DNA from: Dunaliella salina
Taxonomy: Eukaryota > Chlorophyta > Chlorophyceae > Chlamydomonadales > Dunaliellaceae
Direction of reading: 5' to 3'
NCBI GenBank assembly: GCA_002284615.2
Contig: MU069749.1
Location: forward strand, 200,869 to 218,741
DNA: 17,873 nucleotides
The position numbers and the translations under genes were made by a program. How positions within the stretch are numbered: position 1 is the first letter of the stretch; the number at the start of each line of letters is the position of its first letter. Shown piece by piece: positions 1 through 8,611 of this stretch. Under the pieces are notes generated by a model. That model was not told where the DNA came from. It worked only from the letters and a program-made list of their open reading frames with translations, and did not search any database.

Positions 1-39
<39 letters not shown>
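1..39. repeat. (CA)n microsatellite at window edge
   Basis: Pure CA dinucleotide repeat from the first base, followed by degenerate CA-rich sequence to about position 85. The window starts inside the tract, so its true length is unknown. It lies upstream of the first recognisable aldehyde oxidase exon and is most likely intronic. Confidence 0.97.
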
Positions 40-45
<6 letters not shown>

Positions 46-164
46 GCTCACACTCACACACAATCACACTATTGCACACACAATCGCCATGGCCCTCGCC
101 ACCAGCAGCGACAGTAGCAGCAGTAGCAAGGGTGCTCAATTCATTGACATGCCCAATTTTGCAG

Positions 165-210
165 GGGAGCGCCGCATCATTTCCACGGACATCCTGTTTG
201 ACTGTGGCAG
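165..210 (+). CDS. Aldehyde oxidase exon a (first recognisable exon)
   Basis: Encodes ERRIISTDILFDCG plus split codons at both ends (phase 1 in, phase 2 out). The donor is GGCAG|GTGAGA. The acceptor is placed at TTTTGCAG|GGGAG because conserved family sequence starts there. The frame is however open back to an ATG at 89, through a Ser-rich stretch that does not resemble the family, so the left edge is less certain than the right. Confidence 0.82.
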
Positions 211-3200
211 GTGAGACCTTCTTGCATGAGCACTGTTGTGCACGACAAAATCTGCTACAGAGGGTCTGCGCGCTGCTGCCTCTGCCATGGGAGAGAGACA
301 TTTCTATGTGTAACTCCTCACCTGCAGAATGCACCTTCTGAATTTGGATTGCCAAGTCTCTTAAAGTGCTAGTTAGCTTGCTCCTTAGGGGTCCTACCCT
401 CAACATGCGCGGCCTCTGGCCTGTGAAGCCTTTTTCTTTTTGTCAGGCAGGCCTGGCCTTCTAACTTCAGCAGGTGGCCCGCAGGAGCTACCTACAGGGA
501 CCTAGTTGATTTTGTGCTGCTGTTGTGTTGCACCTTCTTGTCCCACACTCCTCCCGTGATATACAAAGCACATGATGTTTACTTCTCTAAGCCTCTTACG
601 TCACAAACCGTGTCCTTGCAACCAACCTTCCCTTTGCCAGGGAGTGAGAAACATTAGGTGTGCATGAGTCTGACTGTCTCGTTGGCTTTCATGGATTGCA
701 TTTCAGGAGCATCAACCCTGCTGTGGATCTGGGCCAGATTGAGGGTGCCTTCACTCTTGGCATGGGCATGGTGCTATCAGAGCACATGGAGCACGACCAT
801 ACCTCAGGTGGGGAGCTTCCCTGCAATCTTGTTACTTCTTTACTTCTATGCTGTTTGCAGGGGGCTGATTTGTAGTTACTTCCCCACCCCTTGGGTTGGG
901 GTTATGAACAGCTGCGCTGATTTCCACTTCATGTTTGATCAGACCTGCTGTTTTCCCTTGCACCTGCTTCTCAAGCCCAAGTTGTGCACGTGTGCTCAGG
1001 GTTGAGTTGATGTCTGCATTGCAAGAGAGGACCAGTTCTGGTGCTCCCTTTTGCAGTTCTGGTGCTCCCTTTTGCAGTTCTAGTGCTCCCTTTTGCAGTT
1101 CTAGTGCTCCCTTTTGCAGTTCTAGTGCTCCCTTTTGCCAAACCAGGCCCTCAAGAGTCTTAGCCCTGCCCAAGTGTCTTGCTATGGGCGTGTCATGGGC
1201 CTCATGCATGAGCCGGTGGCGAATGGCAGGGACTTGCACTCCCCCTGTTAGTGAACTCAGGGTGCACTCGAAGCAGCATGCCCTTGTCATCGTGTTGGAC
1301 TCGAGCAGGGCTCCAGTGCCTCTTAACTATGTAAGCTCACTCATGTGGAAATGCTTACTCACATGCGTTCAACCTGTCATGAAGTACGCTGCAGCAGTGT
1401 GCCGGCATGTGAATGACCGTCATCCCTTTCCACAATCCCACCACTTGGCATGGCCTGATCATCCTTCCATCCACAACTCTTTAAGAGTTTCTCGAGTATC
1501 CCCAAGCCAGAAACTGAAGGCTGGTCTTGTGTGATGCGAACTTGCTCATCCCAGGAGCCGTCACCTCCAACAGCACATGGACGTACAAGGTGCCTAGCGT
1601 CACTTGCGTGCCCGAGCGCTTCTCAGTGTCCATGCTGCGAGACTCCCCCCTGCACTTGGAGGTGAGTGGCGCTGCGCAATTTCACCTTTGCCTTGAATGG
1701 CTCCTCACGCGAATCCCTGTTGTGAGTGGCAATATGTGCATGTAGTCCCTCTGTTGGAGCATTCCCCTTGCACTTATTAGAGGTAAGTGACGCTGCGCAA
1801 AATCCTGTTTTCCTTGTAAGTGACATGTGCGAATTCCTGTTGTGGGGGGCCTTGTGTGTGAACTCCGTGAGTGGCAATACTCATTGCAAGTACAAATGGT
1901 ACCAAGGGACCCTTTGTGAGTGGCAATGTGCGCAAAGGTGTTTCCTTGTGATTGATAGGGGGTGAAAATATGCCCTTTTGATGTTTTCTATTGAATCAGC
2001 TGATAACCAAGTTCTTGAGGTGTTGTAGTCACTGTTTGACTCTCTTCAAGTGTTTTACTTTTGAGGTTGGAATGCCAGGGTAAAAAGACAAACTCATGCG
2101 CGAGTCCCCCTGGCAGCGCCAACTTCCAACTCAATCGGCAAGACTCGAATAACCGCTCTCTGCGTAGCCCCATGGAAGAGCCAGCCAGCTCCAGCAGTAG
2201 CTGCTAAGCAGCTGCTGTTGCAGCGGGCAGATGCAGCCAGGAGCTGTGTGGTGCTCCTGTGTGGCGCGTCCAGGGTGCAGCGTGTCGCAAAAACCGCCAG
2301 AAACTTGCTTCCCGCTGGAGTCCAACTCCATGGAGAAGCAAATCTCTGTCTTTATTTATATGCGCGGCACCAGGAAAAAAGTTGACCTGTTGCCAGGGCT
2401 CCCTGCTGACATCTCCTGAGGCAAATCGATAGGTTTGTTAAACACCAGGAGATGCCTCTGGCATGTCTTAACACTCTTCACTCTCAATTGCATTACATTG
2501 CATCCTGGAGTCCCTGTCAATAATAGTAGAGGGCTCCTTTTCTGCGTTTAAAGCGCAGTAATTCACAGCCACTTCATCTGATTGGGACAATTCTGGCTTT
2601 TAAATGTAGCTGGCATCACAAGCTACCCGAGCATGTGCTTAGATCTGTGTAAGTCGCCCTGTGTGCTTAGGGTTCCCGCAGTCGGAACCCCCCCCCCCTA
2701 CAGTGTTATTATGTGATGTGCACTTTTTGCGTGCTAGTCTGTGTGCCCTAAGTATACCAAACACGGCCAAACATGTTTTTATGTCTCAAGCATTGAGAAT
2801 GGCTAGAAAGTTGGGATGTGGAGGTGCCCTGTGTGGCTCAGAGGCTGTTTTGCTCGCCTTTTGCCTGAAAAAAGGTGGATTTTTGAACTTGAACCAAACA
2901 ACCAGCGCTTCTGGACTTGAGCTACTCTTAGGTTGTCTAACCAACCATGCTGCGATGTCAGATTTGGAGGAGGGGGGGGGCTCTGGGGGAGTGTGCTGGT
3001 GGGGTGACCCGTCGGGACGGATGTGGGTGCAGAATTATGGACCTCCGTCAGCTTGCCCGTGCTGCGAGCTGCCATCCCCAACTTGGCAAAGAGTTGCAGT
3101 GCTGAATGATGCTTCAATCGAAACAAAAATGGGTCAATCGATGGTCTGGTTGGAAATCGGCAAGCTCATTTGTAGCGTTTCATACGTCATTTTTTGCCAT

Positions 3201-4759
3201 TTTTCCTTCCTCCCCTCCATTCCTTTGTGGAAATCCGGCCTGCTTTGCACCAGAGTTGCGGTGCAGGTAGGACTAATTTTCGGAACTTACAGGTTGCGGA
3301 TTGGTGGAGCGGCTGGTGAACAGCATCCATCTTGTTACAGTTCCACAGCTACCCCAAATCTGGCACTGGTCACCCACTGCACCTTACATTGCCCTCTCCA
3401 CACCTGCTTGCAGAGCTTATTACCAGCTATCTAATGCACTCTTCAGGTCCTGGAACGGTGCAGGAATGGCCAAGATATGCTGTTGCAATCAATGATACCG
3501 TAGAGAGATTATATCATTACGCAAGATTATCTTTTTAGGGCCATGCATAAGAATTGCAGCTGGCAAAAAAAATTAATTCTTTGAGGCGCTGCATATGTGT
3601 GCGGGTAAGAAAACAATATTAAAGGCGATGAGTGAGCAAGGCGAGGACCAAAAGCTGCGTCCCTCTCCACCACCTCGCGGGGACTTCCAGCTCAGCTTTC
3701 ACCGCTTACCAAAGAAGGAGCCAGAATACCCAGAAGTCAAGAAGAGAAGGCAAAGCAGCAGCAGAAGCAGCAGCATGATGCCACCATCATGCAGCAAGGA
3801 CAAGGAAAAGCGCGCAGAAGAGGGAGCAAAGTGCAAGCGCAAGCCAAGCGGGCCACGGAGCTGAATGAGAAAACAAGCTTGCTTCGGAGACCACCTGAAT
3901 CCAGGGCAAGTTTTTGTGGGCTTAGGCCCTTCTGGCACTGCGCAAATGTACGTATTTAAAAAATACTTGTACCATGGGTGGGTACATGATGCGTATGAGT
4001 CAAACAAATTGTTTTTAAGAGGGTGCGTATTGGTCACATCCCTCTACGGTACTCCTTTGACTAGGCAGTGGGGGGTCCAGCCGTGGGGAGAAGCTTAGAT
4101 AGACTGTGTTAAAAGCTCATATGACCCAAGGGTCATGTAAACCTTAATTTGGTGCCTTCTCTGGGAAAATGGCTGAAATAGCCACACAACACCAACTTTT
4201 TAAACCAATTTTTTGCAACGATACTCTTTTGGTACAAGGGCTTCAAATCGCCACTAAATCATCTAATTGGTGCAGTAGGTGGTCCAGGATGGAAACTTGG
4301 TGGTGGAAACTAGGGTTTGCGCCGCGGCAAACTAGGCATGTGTACCTCAACCGGCAATTTTGTAACTTTATTGCGACAGAAAGTTACCAGGGGAGCCCAA
4401 GTTGGAAAACTGCCAATTAGGGGAAGCCTATGTTCAGGGAGCAGGCAAAAAACAGACAATTTTAGGCCTCAGATAGCCCCATCTACAATAATAAGAGAAT
4501 TCACTGGTTTTCAGAGGACTTGCATCTTTGAAGACAGTGTATCCTGCTGACATCTCGAAAGCTGGCTCAGGACCTGCAAAATCTCGAGGATGATGTCGAT
4601 TCAGACCCTGCACACTCCACAAGCGGATCTGCTCTTAAATCTTGTGCAAATTTCAGTTGAACAAGACTGGAGGGCCAGCTTGGCCACTTGAACTCCCCTT
4701 GCATAGCCAACCCTGCTCCATCACTCACAATCTCGGTGCATAACCACAGTTCACATTTG

Positions 4760-4850
<91 letters not shown>

Positions 4851-5125
4851 GTCCCGTGAGTGCCAAGGCCTGTGGCGAGCCTCCTCTGCTGCTGTCCTCC
4901 ACAGTGCTGTTCGCTCTGCAGCACGCCGCCCGTGCTGCAGCCCAGCAATCCTTCCATGCCCCACCACCCACTGCTGACACATACAAGCCCATAGGAGTGC
5001 CTGCAACAGTGCAAGCGGTAAAGTCAGCATGTGGGGTACGTCCGCTGGCTGAGGTTGTGAGGGAGGAGCTCGCGCAACAAGGGGAGACGAAGGTGGGCAA
5101 AAATGGGCAAAGGACCATGAGTTGA
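165..5125 (+). CDS. Aldehyde oxidase (xanthine dehydrogenase family), C-terminal part, four exons
   Basis: Members of this family oxidise aldehydes (or purines) to acids using a molybdenum cofactor, two 2Fe-2S clusters and FAD. Only the end of the molybdenum-binding region is here: 176 residues encoded by exons 165-210, 707-807, 1555-1661 and 4850-5125. Junction phases are 2, 1 and 0, and all introns are GT-AG. Visible family blocks in order are TDILFDCGRSINPAVDLGQ then IEGAF, STWTYKVPS, and KACGEPPLLL. The Glu of GEPPL corresponds to the catalytic Glu (E1261 in bovine xanthine dehydrogenase). The form STWTYK, rather than the RGPxxYK usual in xanthine dehydrogenase, and the VPATVQAVKSACG block near the C-terminus favour plant-type aldehyde oxidase. 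The protein runs about 35 residues past that block, longer than plant homologues. The N-terminal exons lie to the left of the window. Substrate cannot be told from this part, and xanthine dehydrogenase is the alternative. Confidence 0.9.
211..706 (+). other. Intron (496 nt)
   Basis: GT-AG intron between exons a and b, ending GCATTTCAG. I see no gene, repeat array or RNA in it. Short open frames here are not supported. Confidence 0.85.
707..807 (+). CDS. Aldehyde oxidase exon b
   Basis: Acceptor TTTCAG|GAGC; donor CCTCAG|GTGGGG. Encodes SINPAVDLGQIEGAFTLGMG followed by a His/Glu-rich segment. This is the strongest single match to the family: the (S/C)xNPAxDxGQIEGAF block of the molybdopterin-binding domain. 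It starts by completing an Arg codon and ends in phase 1. Confidence 0.93.
808..1554 (+). other. Intron (747 nt)
   Basis: GT-AG intron between exons b and c, ending CTCATCCCAG. It contains the 21-bp minisatellite at 1033-1137. Open frames crossing it on both strands arise from that in-register repeat and are not genes. Confidence 0.85.
1033..1137 (+). repeat. Minisatellite, 5 x 21 bp, acceptor-like unit
   Basis: Five head-to-tail 21-bp copies, each beginning CAGTTCT and ending GCTCCCTTTTG. Copies differ only at one G/A position: the first two have GG and the last three have AG. Joined end to end, each internal unit border reads GCTCCCTTTTGCAG, a pyrimidine tract followed by CAG, so the array presents four strong-looking 3' splice sites inside the intron. 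Confidence 0.95.
1555..1661 (+). CDS. Aldehyde oxidase exon c
   Basis: Acceptor CATCCCAG|GAGCC; donor TTGGAG|GTGAGT, ending in phase 0. Encodes the conserved STWTYKVPS block and the following segment, with FSVSMLRDSPLHLE at the end. A degenerate copy of the exon end and donor lies about 120 bp downstream. Confidence 0.93.
1646..1930 (+). repeat. Degenerate tandem array of the exon c/donor junction
   Basis: The segment with the end of exon c and its donor (CTGCACTTGGAGGTGAGTGG, then CGCTGCGCAA) recurs from about 1761 as TTGCACTTATTAGAGGTAAG, then TGACGCTGCGCAA. Within the array the nonamer GT(G/A)AGTG(G/A)C occurs six times, at 1662, 1722, 1783, 1816, 1867 and 1916. The first is the real donor. 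Exon extension to any later site meets an in-frame TAG at 1743-1745 or, for the site at 1722, gives a phase-preserving 60-nt extension. Confidence 0.85.
2661..3434 (+). other. Long open frame inside the intron, not recognised
   Basis: An uninterrupted 257-codon frame, the longest in the window. Its translation has no motif I recognise, is rich in Cys and small residues, and crosses homopolymer runs (nine C, nine G). It lies within an aldehyde oxidase intron on the same strand and shows no splice or start context. It is probably a chance frame or a decayed transposon segment. Confidence 0.2.
3595..3864 (+). other. Open frame encoding a Lys/Arg/Ser-rich peptide
   Basis: 89 codons with a Pro-rich start, then a basic, serine-rich stretch (QSSSRSSS, KEKRAEEGAKCKRKPSG) derived in part from a CAG/AGC-rich stretch at about 3750-3775. 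A second frame through the same DNA is also open and Gln-rich, so low complexity may keep both open. It is intronic, and no function can be assigned. Confidence 0.2.
4761..4848. repeat. (CA)44 microsatellite at the intron 3' end
   Basis: 44 perfect CA repeats ending directly at the exon d acceptor (CACACACAG|GGTCCC). The pyrimidine tract normally found before an acceptor is replaced by alternating C and A. Confidence 0.98.
4850..5125 (+). CDS. Aldehyde oxidase last exon (d)
   Basis: 92 codons including the TGA at 5123-5125. It starts GPVSAKACGEPPLLLSS, which carries the catalytic Glu of the family, then an Ala-rich helix, a Pro-rich linker and the VPATVQAVKSACG block seen near the end of plant aldehyde oxidases. 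The frame stays open upstream through the CA repeat as His-Thr repeats, but conservation begins only after the CAG. Confidence 0.93.
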
Positions 5126-5139
5126 CCAGGGGATTAGAT

Positions 5140-5144
5140 TGTAA
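5140..5144 (+). terminator. TGTAA, possible polyadenylation signal
   Basis: TGTAA is the usual green-algal poly(A) signal and occurs 15 nt after the stop codon. That would give a very short 3' UTR. Further TGTAA copies on the same strand at 5967-5971 and 6055-6059 are alternatives giving a 3' UTR of about 0.85-0.95 kb. Confidence 0.3.
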
Positions 5145-5921
5145 CTCGGAGGTGCCATGCAGGGCACTTGAACCACACCATTTTCAAGCAGGGAAGGGCT
5201 TGGTCGGCAAAGAGACGTTACAGGGGATGTCTTCAGGCATGAGTTGTGGTGTGGTGTGTTTGAAGGGCAAGGCTGGTACGATGGGGGGCGGGTTTGCAGT
5301 TCCGAGGAACCGGTTCCTCGCATGTTTTTACCCATTTAGCTTGACTGAATGGCCCAGATCCTTGCCTCTGGAATGAGGGCGCTGCGTGGGAGTACCTGAA
5401 ATTGATCAATGAAGCTCAAATGAATTGTTGAGGCTTGCATGCAAAGCAAGCTTCCCTGCTAGGAATGACTTGCCTGAGAACACTCATTCACTCATTAGTG
5501 ATCAGAGATTTACTGTGTGTGTCTCTGCCTTCAGAACTTCATGCTGCACTGTTTGTCCATCAATTTGTCAGACTCTGCACTGGAAAAGGTTGTAGGATGT
5601 AAGGTAGGACGTATGTACTGAGAGAGTACCCGACCGGGTGCTTCCCTTTTTCCTCACACAAAGGAGAAATTGGTGTTGAGAGACGCCTCTTCTTTGCCTC
5701 CAGCTCTGGCTAGAAAGGCATAGGATGTCTTTTGCCGTGTCAATAAGGACATGATCATCTTGTAGATGCTGAGCTTTAGTGCTGTGTTATTATACAGGCA
5801 GACACCCTGAGATCATGATGCTTCTTTGCACCTGAAATAAGCTAGTCCTGTGTGCACACAACTGTTCTGAGTATATGTATCAGGTTTGATGATGATGTAT
5901 GTTCTTGGAGCCCATCCGTTG

Positions 5922-6041
5922 TGAGCTTTTTGAGGAGTGCATCCAGATTCTTGAGCAGATGAGCAGTGTAAGCAGATGAGCTTTTTTGAGCGGATTATCT
6001 TCACATGCACAAGTGCTTTTATAGCAAATGAGCTTTTTGAG
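5922..6041. repeat. Three copies of TGAGCTTTTTGAG about 53 bp apart
   Basis: TGAGCTTTTTGAG occurs at 5922, with one extra T at 5977, and again at 6029. GAGCAGATGAGC-like words occur between the copies. It is a decayed short tandem repeat of about 53 bp. Confidence 0.7.
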
Positions 6042-6239
6042 CAGTCTGTTCAGCTGTAAAGGTTTGCTTACCAGGTTTTGCTGACACCAAAACGGTGGCT
6101 TCAGTCATTGCACTGCTGGTAAGAGCACAATTGAAGTCTGAATTCGCCGATGCAAGCGTGTGCAAAGGGAACATCCAACAGTTGGCGTTAGCATAAAGTG
6201 TGAGTCACGCCAAACCTGGCAAGGGCGAAAAGGAAGAAA

Positions 6240-7290
6240 ATCATGCTAGCGTTAAGCCGACAGCATTGAGGAAAGACAATGCTTTCCAACCTGTATCATG
6301 GACAGGAAAAAAGAGGAAGGGAAACGGAGGGAAACAAAAGTTTAGTTCAGTCTTCCTTGGGTCTTTGCCTTCAGCCAGGTCGTTTGACTGCTTGGCCTGC
6401 TGGGCCAGCCACACACAAATGTCCCTAATCTCAGAAAGAAAAAATACAGCTGATTCGAATTTACTGAAGGAAATGGTGAACGCCTTCGTCGCTAGCCTCA
6501 GAGTAATAAAAGCCAAGCTGTCCAAGGGAAATTCTCGTCTGAGGAGAAACTTCAGAGGTGCACTTACTTGTCTCAAAGAGCACAAACATGTGCACAGTAA
6601 CAAAGGAAAAGGGCATGTTTCTTGTCTTGCAAACCTTGTAGGAAATCGCAGTGGCCATTCACACAATCCTGCCAAGAAGCTCTCTCTTTACTCCCGTCGT
6701 GTAGGCCTTCAGCCTATTACAGGATATATTCCGCTCACGTCTTCCTAAATCCAAATGAAGGTATCTAGTGGCTTTGTAATTCGCAGTTTCAGCACAAACG
6801 AGGTTCAAAGGAGAGGCGATCCAATGTTGGAAAGTAGCCCGCTTTTGATTGTGACCCCTGGGATCAGTGCTGTCCAAATCATGCCAAACCTGTGTCCGCA
6901 AGCTCTTGCAAAATCCTTAACATTAATCACCATCCCATTACGTACAGATTGTTCATACAGCTCACTCCTTGGCAGCCCCCTAGATGCAGTCATAACACCT
7001 AGTGTCCAGCATTTCACACCAGGAATAAGACTCAATGCCCTGTCAGCCTGCAGCACCTTCCTCACAATAGTACTGTTGCAGCACAAAAGAGAGTTGTGAA
7101 ACCTTATCGTTGCCCTAAACCAATAAAGCTGCAAGGATACCACACTCCCTCAACACTGTTTAATCACAAGTAGTCCTCTTAACTCCCAGGACCCGTTTCA
7201 AAAACCAGAGGTGACCTGTCTGCAGTAAGCGATCCATTTCAACACCCTCCTTCATGTACCGAGTTCCTCGAACCTGGCTTGCACACATGC
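6240..7290 (-). pseudogene. LINE ORF2 C-terminal region (thumb and terminal finger), frameshifted
   Basis: Minus-strand frames give, in order, a segment with MKEGVEMDRLLQTGHLW and LKRVLGVKRTTC, an in-frame TAA, LQLYWFRATIRFHNSLL, then after a frameshift near 6870 DSTDPRGHNQKRATFQHW and ATRYLHLDLGRR, and finally a Cys-rich stretch with further shifts. These blocks match the conserved C-terminal part of LINE proteins as I know them from green algae. At least three frame changes and one stop are needed to follow it. The 182-codon + strand frame at 6200-6748 is antisense to this. Confidence 0.6.
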
Positions 7291-7599
7291 TGGCAGATTG
7301 ACGTGTGTTTTAGTTAGCCGCAGCAGAGGGAACCACAGGGCCTCCAAACGGCCATTGGCTCACAACCCAGGGCGACCCCATGCGCAACAAGGCATGCTTT
7401 CCACCTTGAAGCTACAAGGTTTACAAGGTTTACAAGGGAACATCACTTTCAGCCAGATAGTTTGGCTGCTCGGTGTTTTGAAAGAAATCCATAAGATCGG
7501 TGATAAAACAATACATGGCATTGTCTTGGTACTAGAAAAATCGAAGAGGAGTAGAAATGGCTTCCCAGTTGATGGCTTTTTTTTGGCTTACTGATCAAC

Positions 7600-7983
7600 T
7601 CATGTATGTCTGGTGTATGCTTGTGAAGCTTCGCTTAAGCCTATCTAGAAAAATAGCCTTCTAGTACTTCTCATGAGCACGTCATTTGTTTCCTATGTTC
7701 TTTTTCAGACATTGACAGGCATGCACAGCTTGACCCCTCTAAACCCCTCTAAGCTTAATAAAGTCTCGCCTTTTCTGCCAGCACAGCTCATTGAACCAGA
7801 CAGGCCTGCGAATCCCTCGCTTCTCAATTATTCTGATTATGCACCTCGACACTTTGCTCATACCAACGTGATGTTCACTTGCTGCCTGCATGATCCAGGT
7901 CCGTAAACAAATGCACACAGTGTCAACATTGCCTTCTTCCAAAGCAGCCTCCAACTGTTCCGGCACCTCTAGGTTTCTCTCAA
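7600..7983 (-). pseudogene. LINE linker between endonuclease and RT (distal part)
   Basis: Starting in the duplicated target site, the minus strand encodes EVPEQLEAALEEGN, a helix-rich stretch, then RRPVWFNELCWQKRRDF, which matches the (W)WFDxxCxxxRR motif found between endonuclease and RT in many LINEs. The frame joins that of 8756-8598 once the inserted element and one copy of the 14-bp duplication are discounted. Confidence 0.6.
7970..7983. repeat. Target-site duplication, left copy
   Basis: TAGGTTTCTCTCAA, identical to 8598-8611, flanks the 614-bp insertion in the LINE. Confidence 0.85.
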
Positions 7984-7996
7984 ATTAGGCATGGAC

Positions 7997-8378
7997 GGCA
8001 ACCCCATGAACTGTATGCAAATGAACGCCATGTGCACTTGATAGAAATCAAGTTCTGTGAAGACACAAGGTCTGAGCATCAGTTGAAAGCTGCAAAGCAG
8101 CAGCATGCAGACCTGTGTAAACTTATTAACGCTAAAGCTGTTACAATTCACCCTATTCTCATGGGTGTTGGTGGTAGTATTTACACTGAGCACACCCTCA
8201 AGCAATTTAAACAACTAGGACTGGATCACCATCGTGCCCCTAAGCTTGCCCAACAACTTCATGCTCATTCTGTACAATATGCCCATAAAATAGTCTCCAC
8301 ACGCCATGCTATTGAAAATGAGAATACTTCCTACACTCAGGGTCTAGAACTTCCAGTAACCCTCCAGATCCACATTAG
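7997..8378 (+). repeat. Inverted repeat arm A (pairs with 10567-10955)
   Basis: From ACCCCATGAACT to CCAGATCCACAT this segment matches the reverse complement of 10567-10955 almost throughout with few gaps. It is a copy of the same retroelement 3' coding region. Confidence 0.9.
8032..8330 (+). pseudogene. PD-(D/E)XK-like domain fragment, truncated copy
   Basis: Encodes HLIEIKFCEDTRSEHQLKAA, then ILMGVGGSIYTEHTLKQFK and a His-rich helix ending VSTRHAIENE. The ExK motif (EIK) is present, but the upstream Asp strand of the fold is missing because the copy is 5'-truncated. After about codon 105 the frame differs from the other copy. It is not expected to be functional. Confidence 0.6.
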
Positions 8379-8542
8379 CTTTCTCTTTTTTCTTACCTTG
8401 CTGCAGACTTATGATTTCATAAGCTGAGCAGCCAGACTGAATGGCTGAAGGCTTCATCTCCTATTGTAAACCTTGTAAACCTTACCTTGTGGTGGAGGGG
8501 ACTCACGGCACTTTTGGAGCCAATGTGTCTCCTCTTCCTTAA

Positions 8543-8592
8543 TTGATGTAGGGAGAGTTTCTCTGCCTACGTAGTTTTTCTTTTTCTTTTCT
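8543..8592 (+). repeat. Dispersed ~50-bp repeat, copy 1
   Basis: Begins TTGATGTAGGGAGAG and continues through GCCTACGTAG to a T-rich tract. It is related to 14460-14509 in the same orientation and to 12224-12273 in the opposite orientation. It lies at the right end of the 614-bp insertion, so it may be the 3' end of that retroelement family. Confidence 0.7.
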
Positions 8593-8597
8593 ATCTG

Positions 8598-8611
8598 TAG
8601 GTTTCTCTCAA
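8598..8611. repeat. Target-site duplication, right copy
   Basis: TAGGTTTCTCTCAA, identical to 7970-7983. Confidence 0.85.

Larger units (their letters stand above)
2402..4556. repeat. 14-bp direct repeat bounding 2.1 kb: possible insertion
   Basis: CCTGCTGACATCTC occurs at 2402-2415 and again at 4543-4556. The spacing and length would fit a target-site duplication around an inserted element of 2127 bp. No terminal repeats, poly(A) or recognisable transposon domain were found inside, so chance remains possible. Confidence 0.3.
1662..4849 (+). other. Large intron (3188 nt)
   Basis: GT-AG intron between exons c and d. In order it holds the donor array (to about 1930), a stretch with nothing recognisable (1931-2400), a 2.1-kb segment bounded by a 14-bp direct repeat (2402-2415 and 4543-4556), 200 bp of unassigned sequence, and a (CA)44 tract whose last CA plus G forms the acceptor. 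The exon phases on both sides agree and read through to LHLE-GPVSAKACGE, so the intron is real despite its size. Confidence 0.85.
5126..6239. other. Downstream region of aldehyde oxidase, no gene seen
   Basis: Contains no recognisable coding exon on either strand. Apart from candidate TGTAA signals it holds a weak local repeat at 5922-6041. At least part of it is probably the aldehyde oxidase 3' UTR. Confidence 0.6.
7984..8597 (+). mobile_element. 614-bp retroelement fragment inserted into the LINE
   Basis: This insert is bounded by a perfect 14-bp target-site duplication. Its left 395 bp encode on the + strand part of the PD-(D/E)XK-like domain (YLIEIKFCEDT-type motif, here HLIEIKFCEDTRSEHQ), 85-90 % alike by eye to the inverted copy at 10567-10955. 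Its right end holds the dispersed ~50-bp repeat (8543-8592) and a T-rich tail rather than poly(A). The structure fits a 5'-truncated copy of the RNase H/endonuclease element seen at 10.5-12.0 kb. It could also be two joined insertions. Confidence 0.75.

Noticed and set aside
89..164. Ser-rich extension of the first aldehyde oxidase exon back to an ATG
   Set aside because: Open in frame, but it does not resemble the family, and a good acceptor (TTTTGCAG) sits exactly where conservation begins.
1033..1137. CRISPR-like array
   Set aside because: Direct repeats are contiguous without unique spacers and the context is a eukaryotic intron.
832..1534. Long frames on both strands over the 21-bp minisatellite
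   Set aside because: The unit length is a multiple of three, so one stop-free unit keeps a frame open. The region is intronic by exon phase.
4688..4849. Open frames across the (CA)44 tract encoding His-Thr or Cys-Val repeats
   Set aside because: They arise from the dinucleotide repeat, which cannot create stops. Conserved aldehyde oxidase coding starts only after the CAG at 4849.
6200..6748. 182-codon + strand open frame
   Set aside because: It is antisense to the LINE C-terminal region, whose conserved blocks are read on the minus strand.
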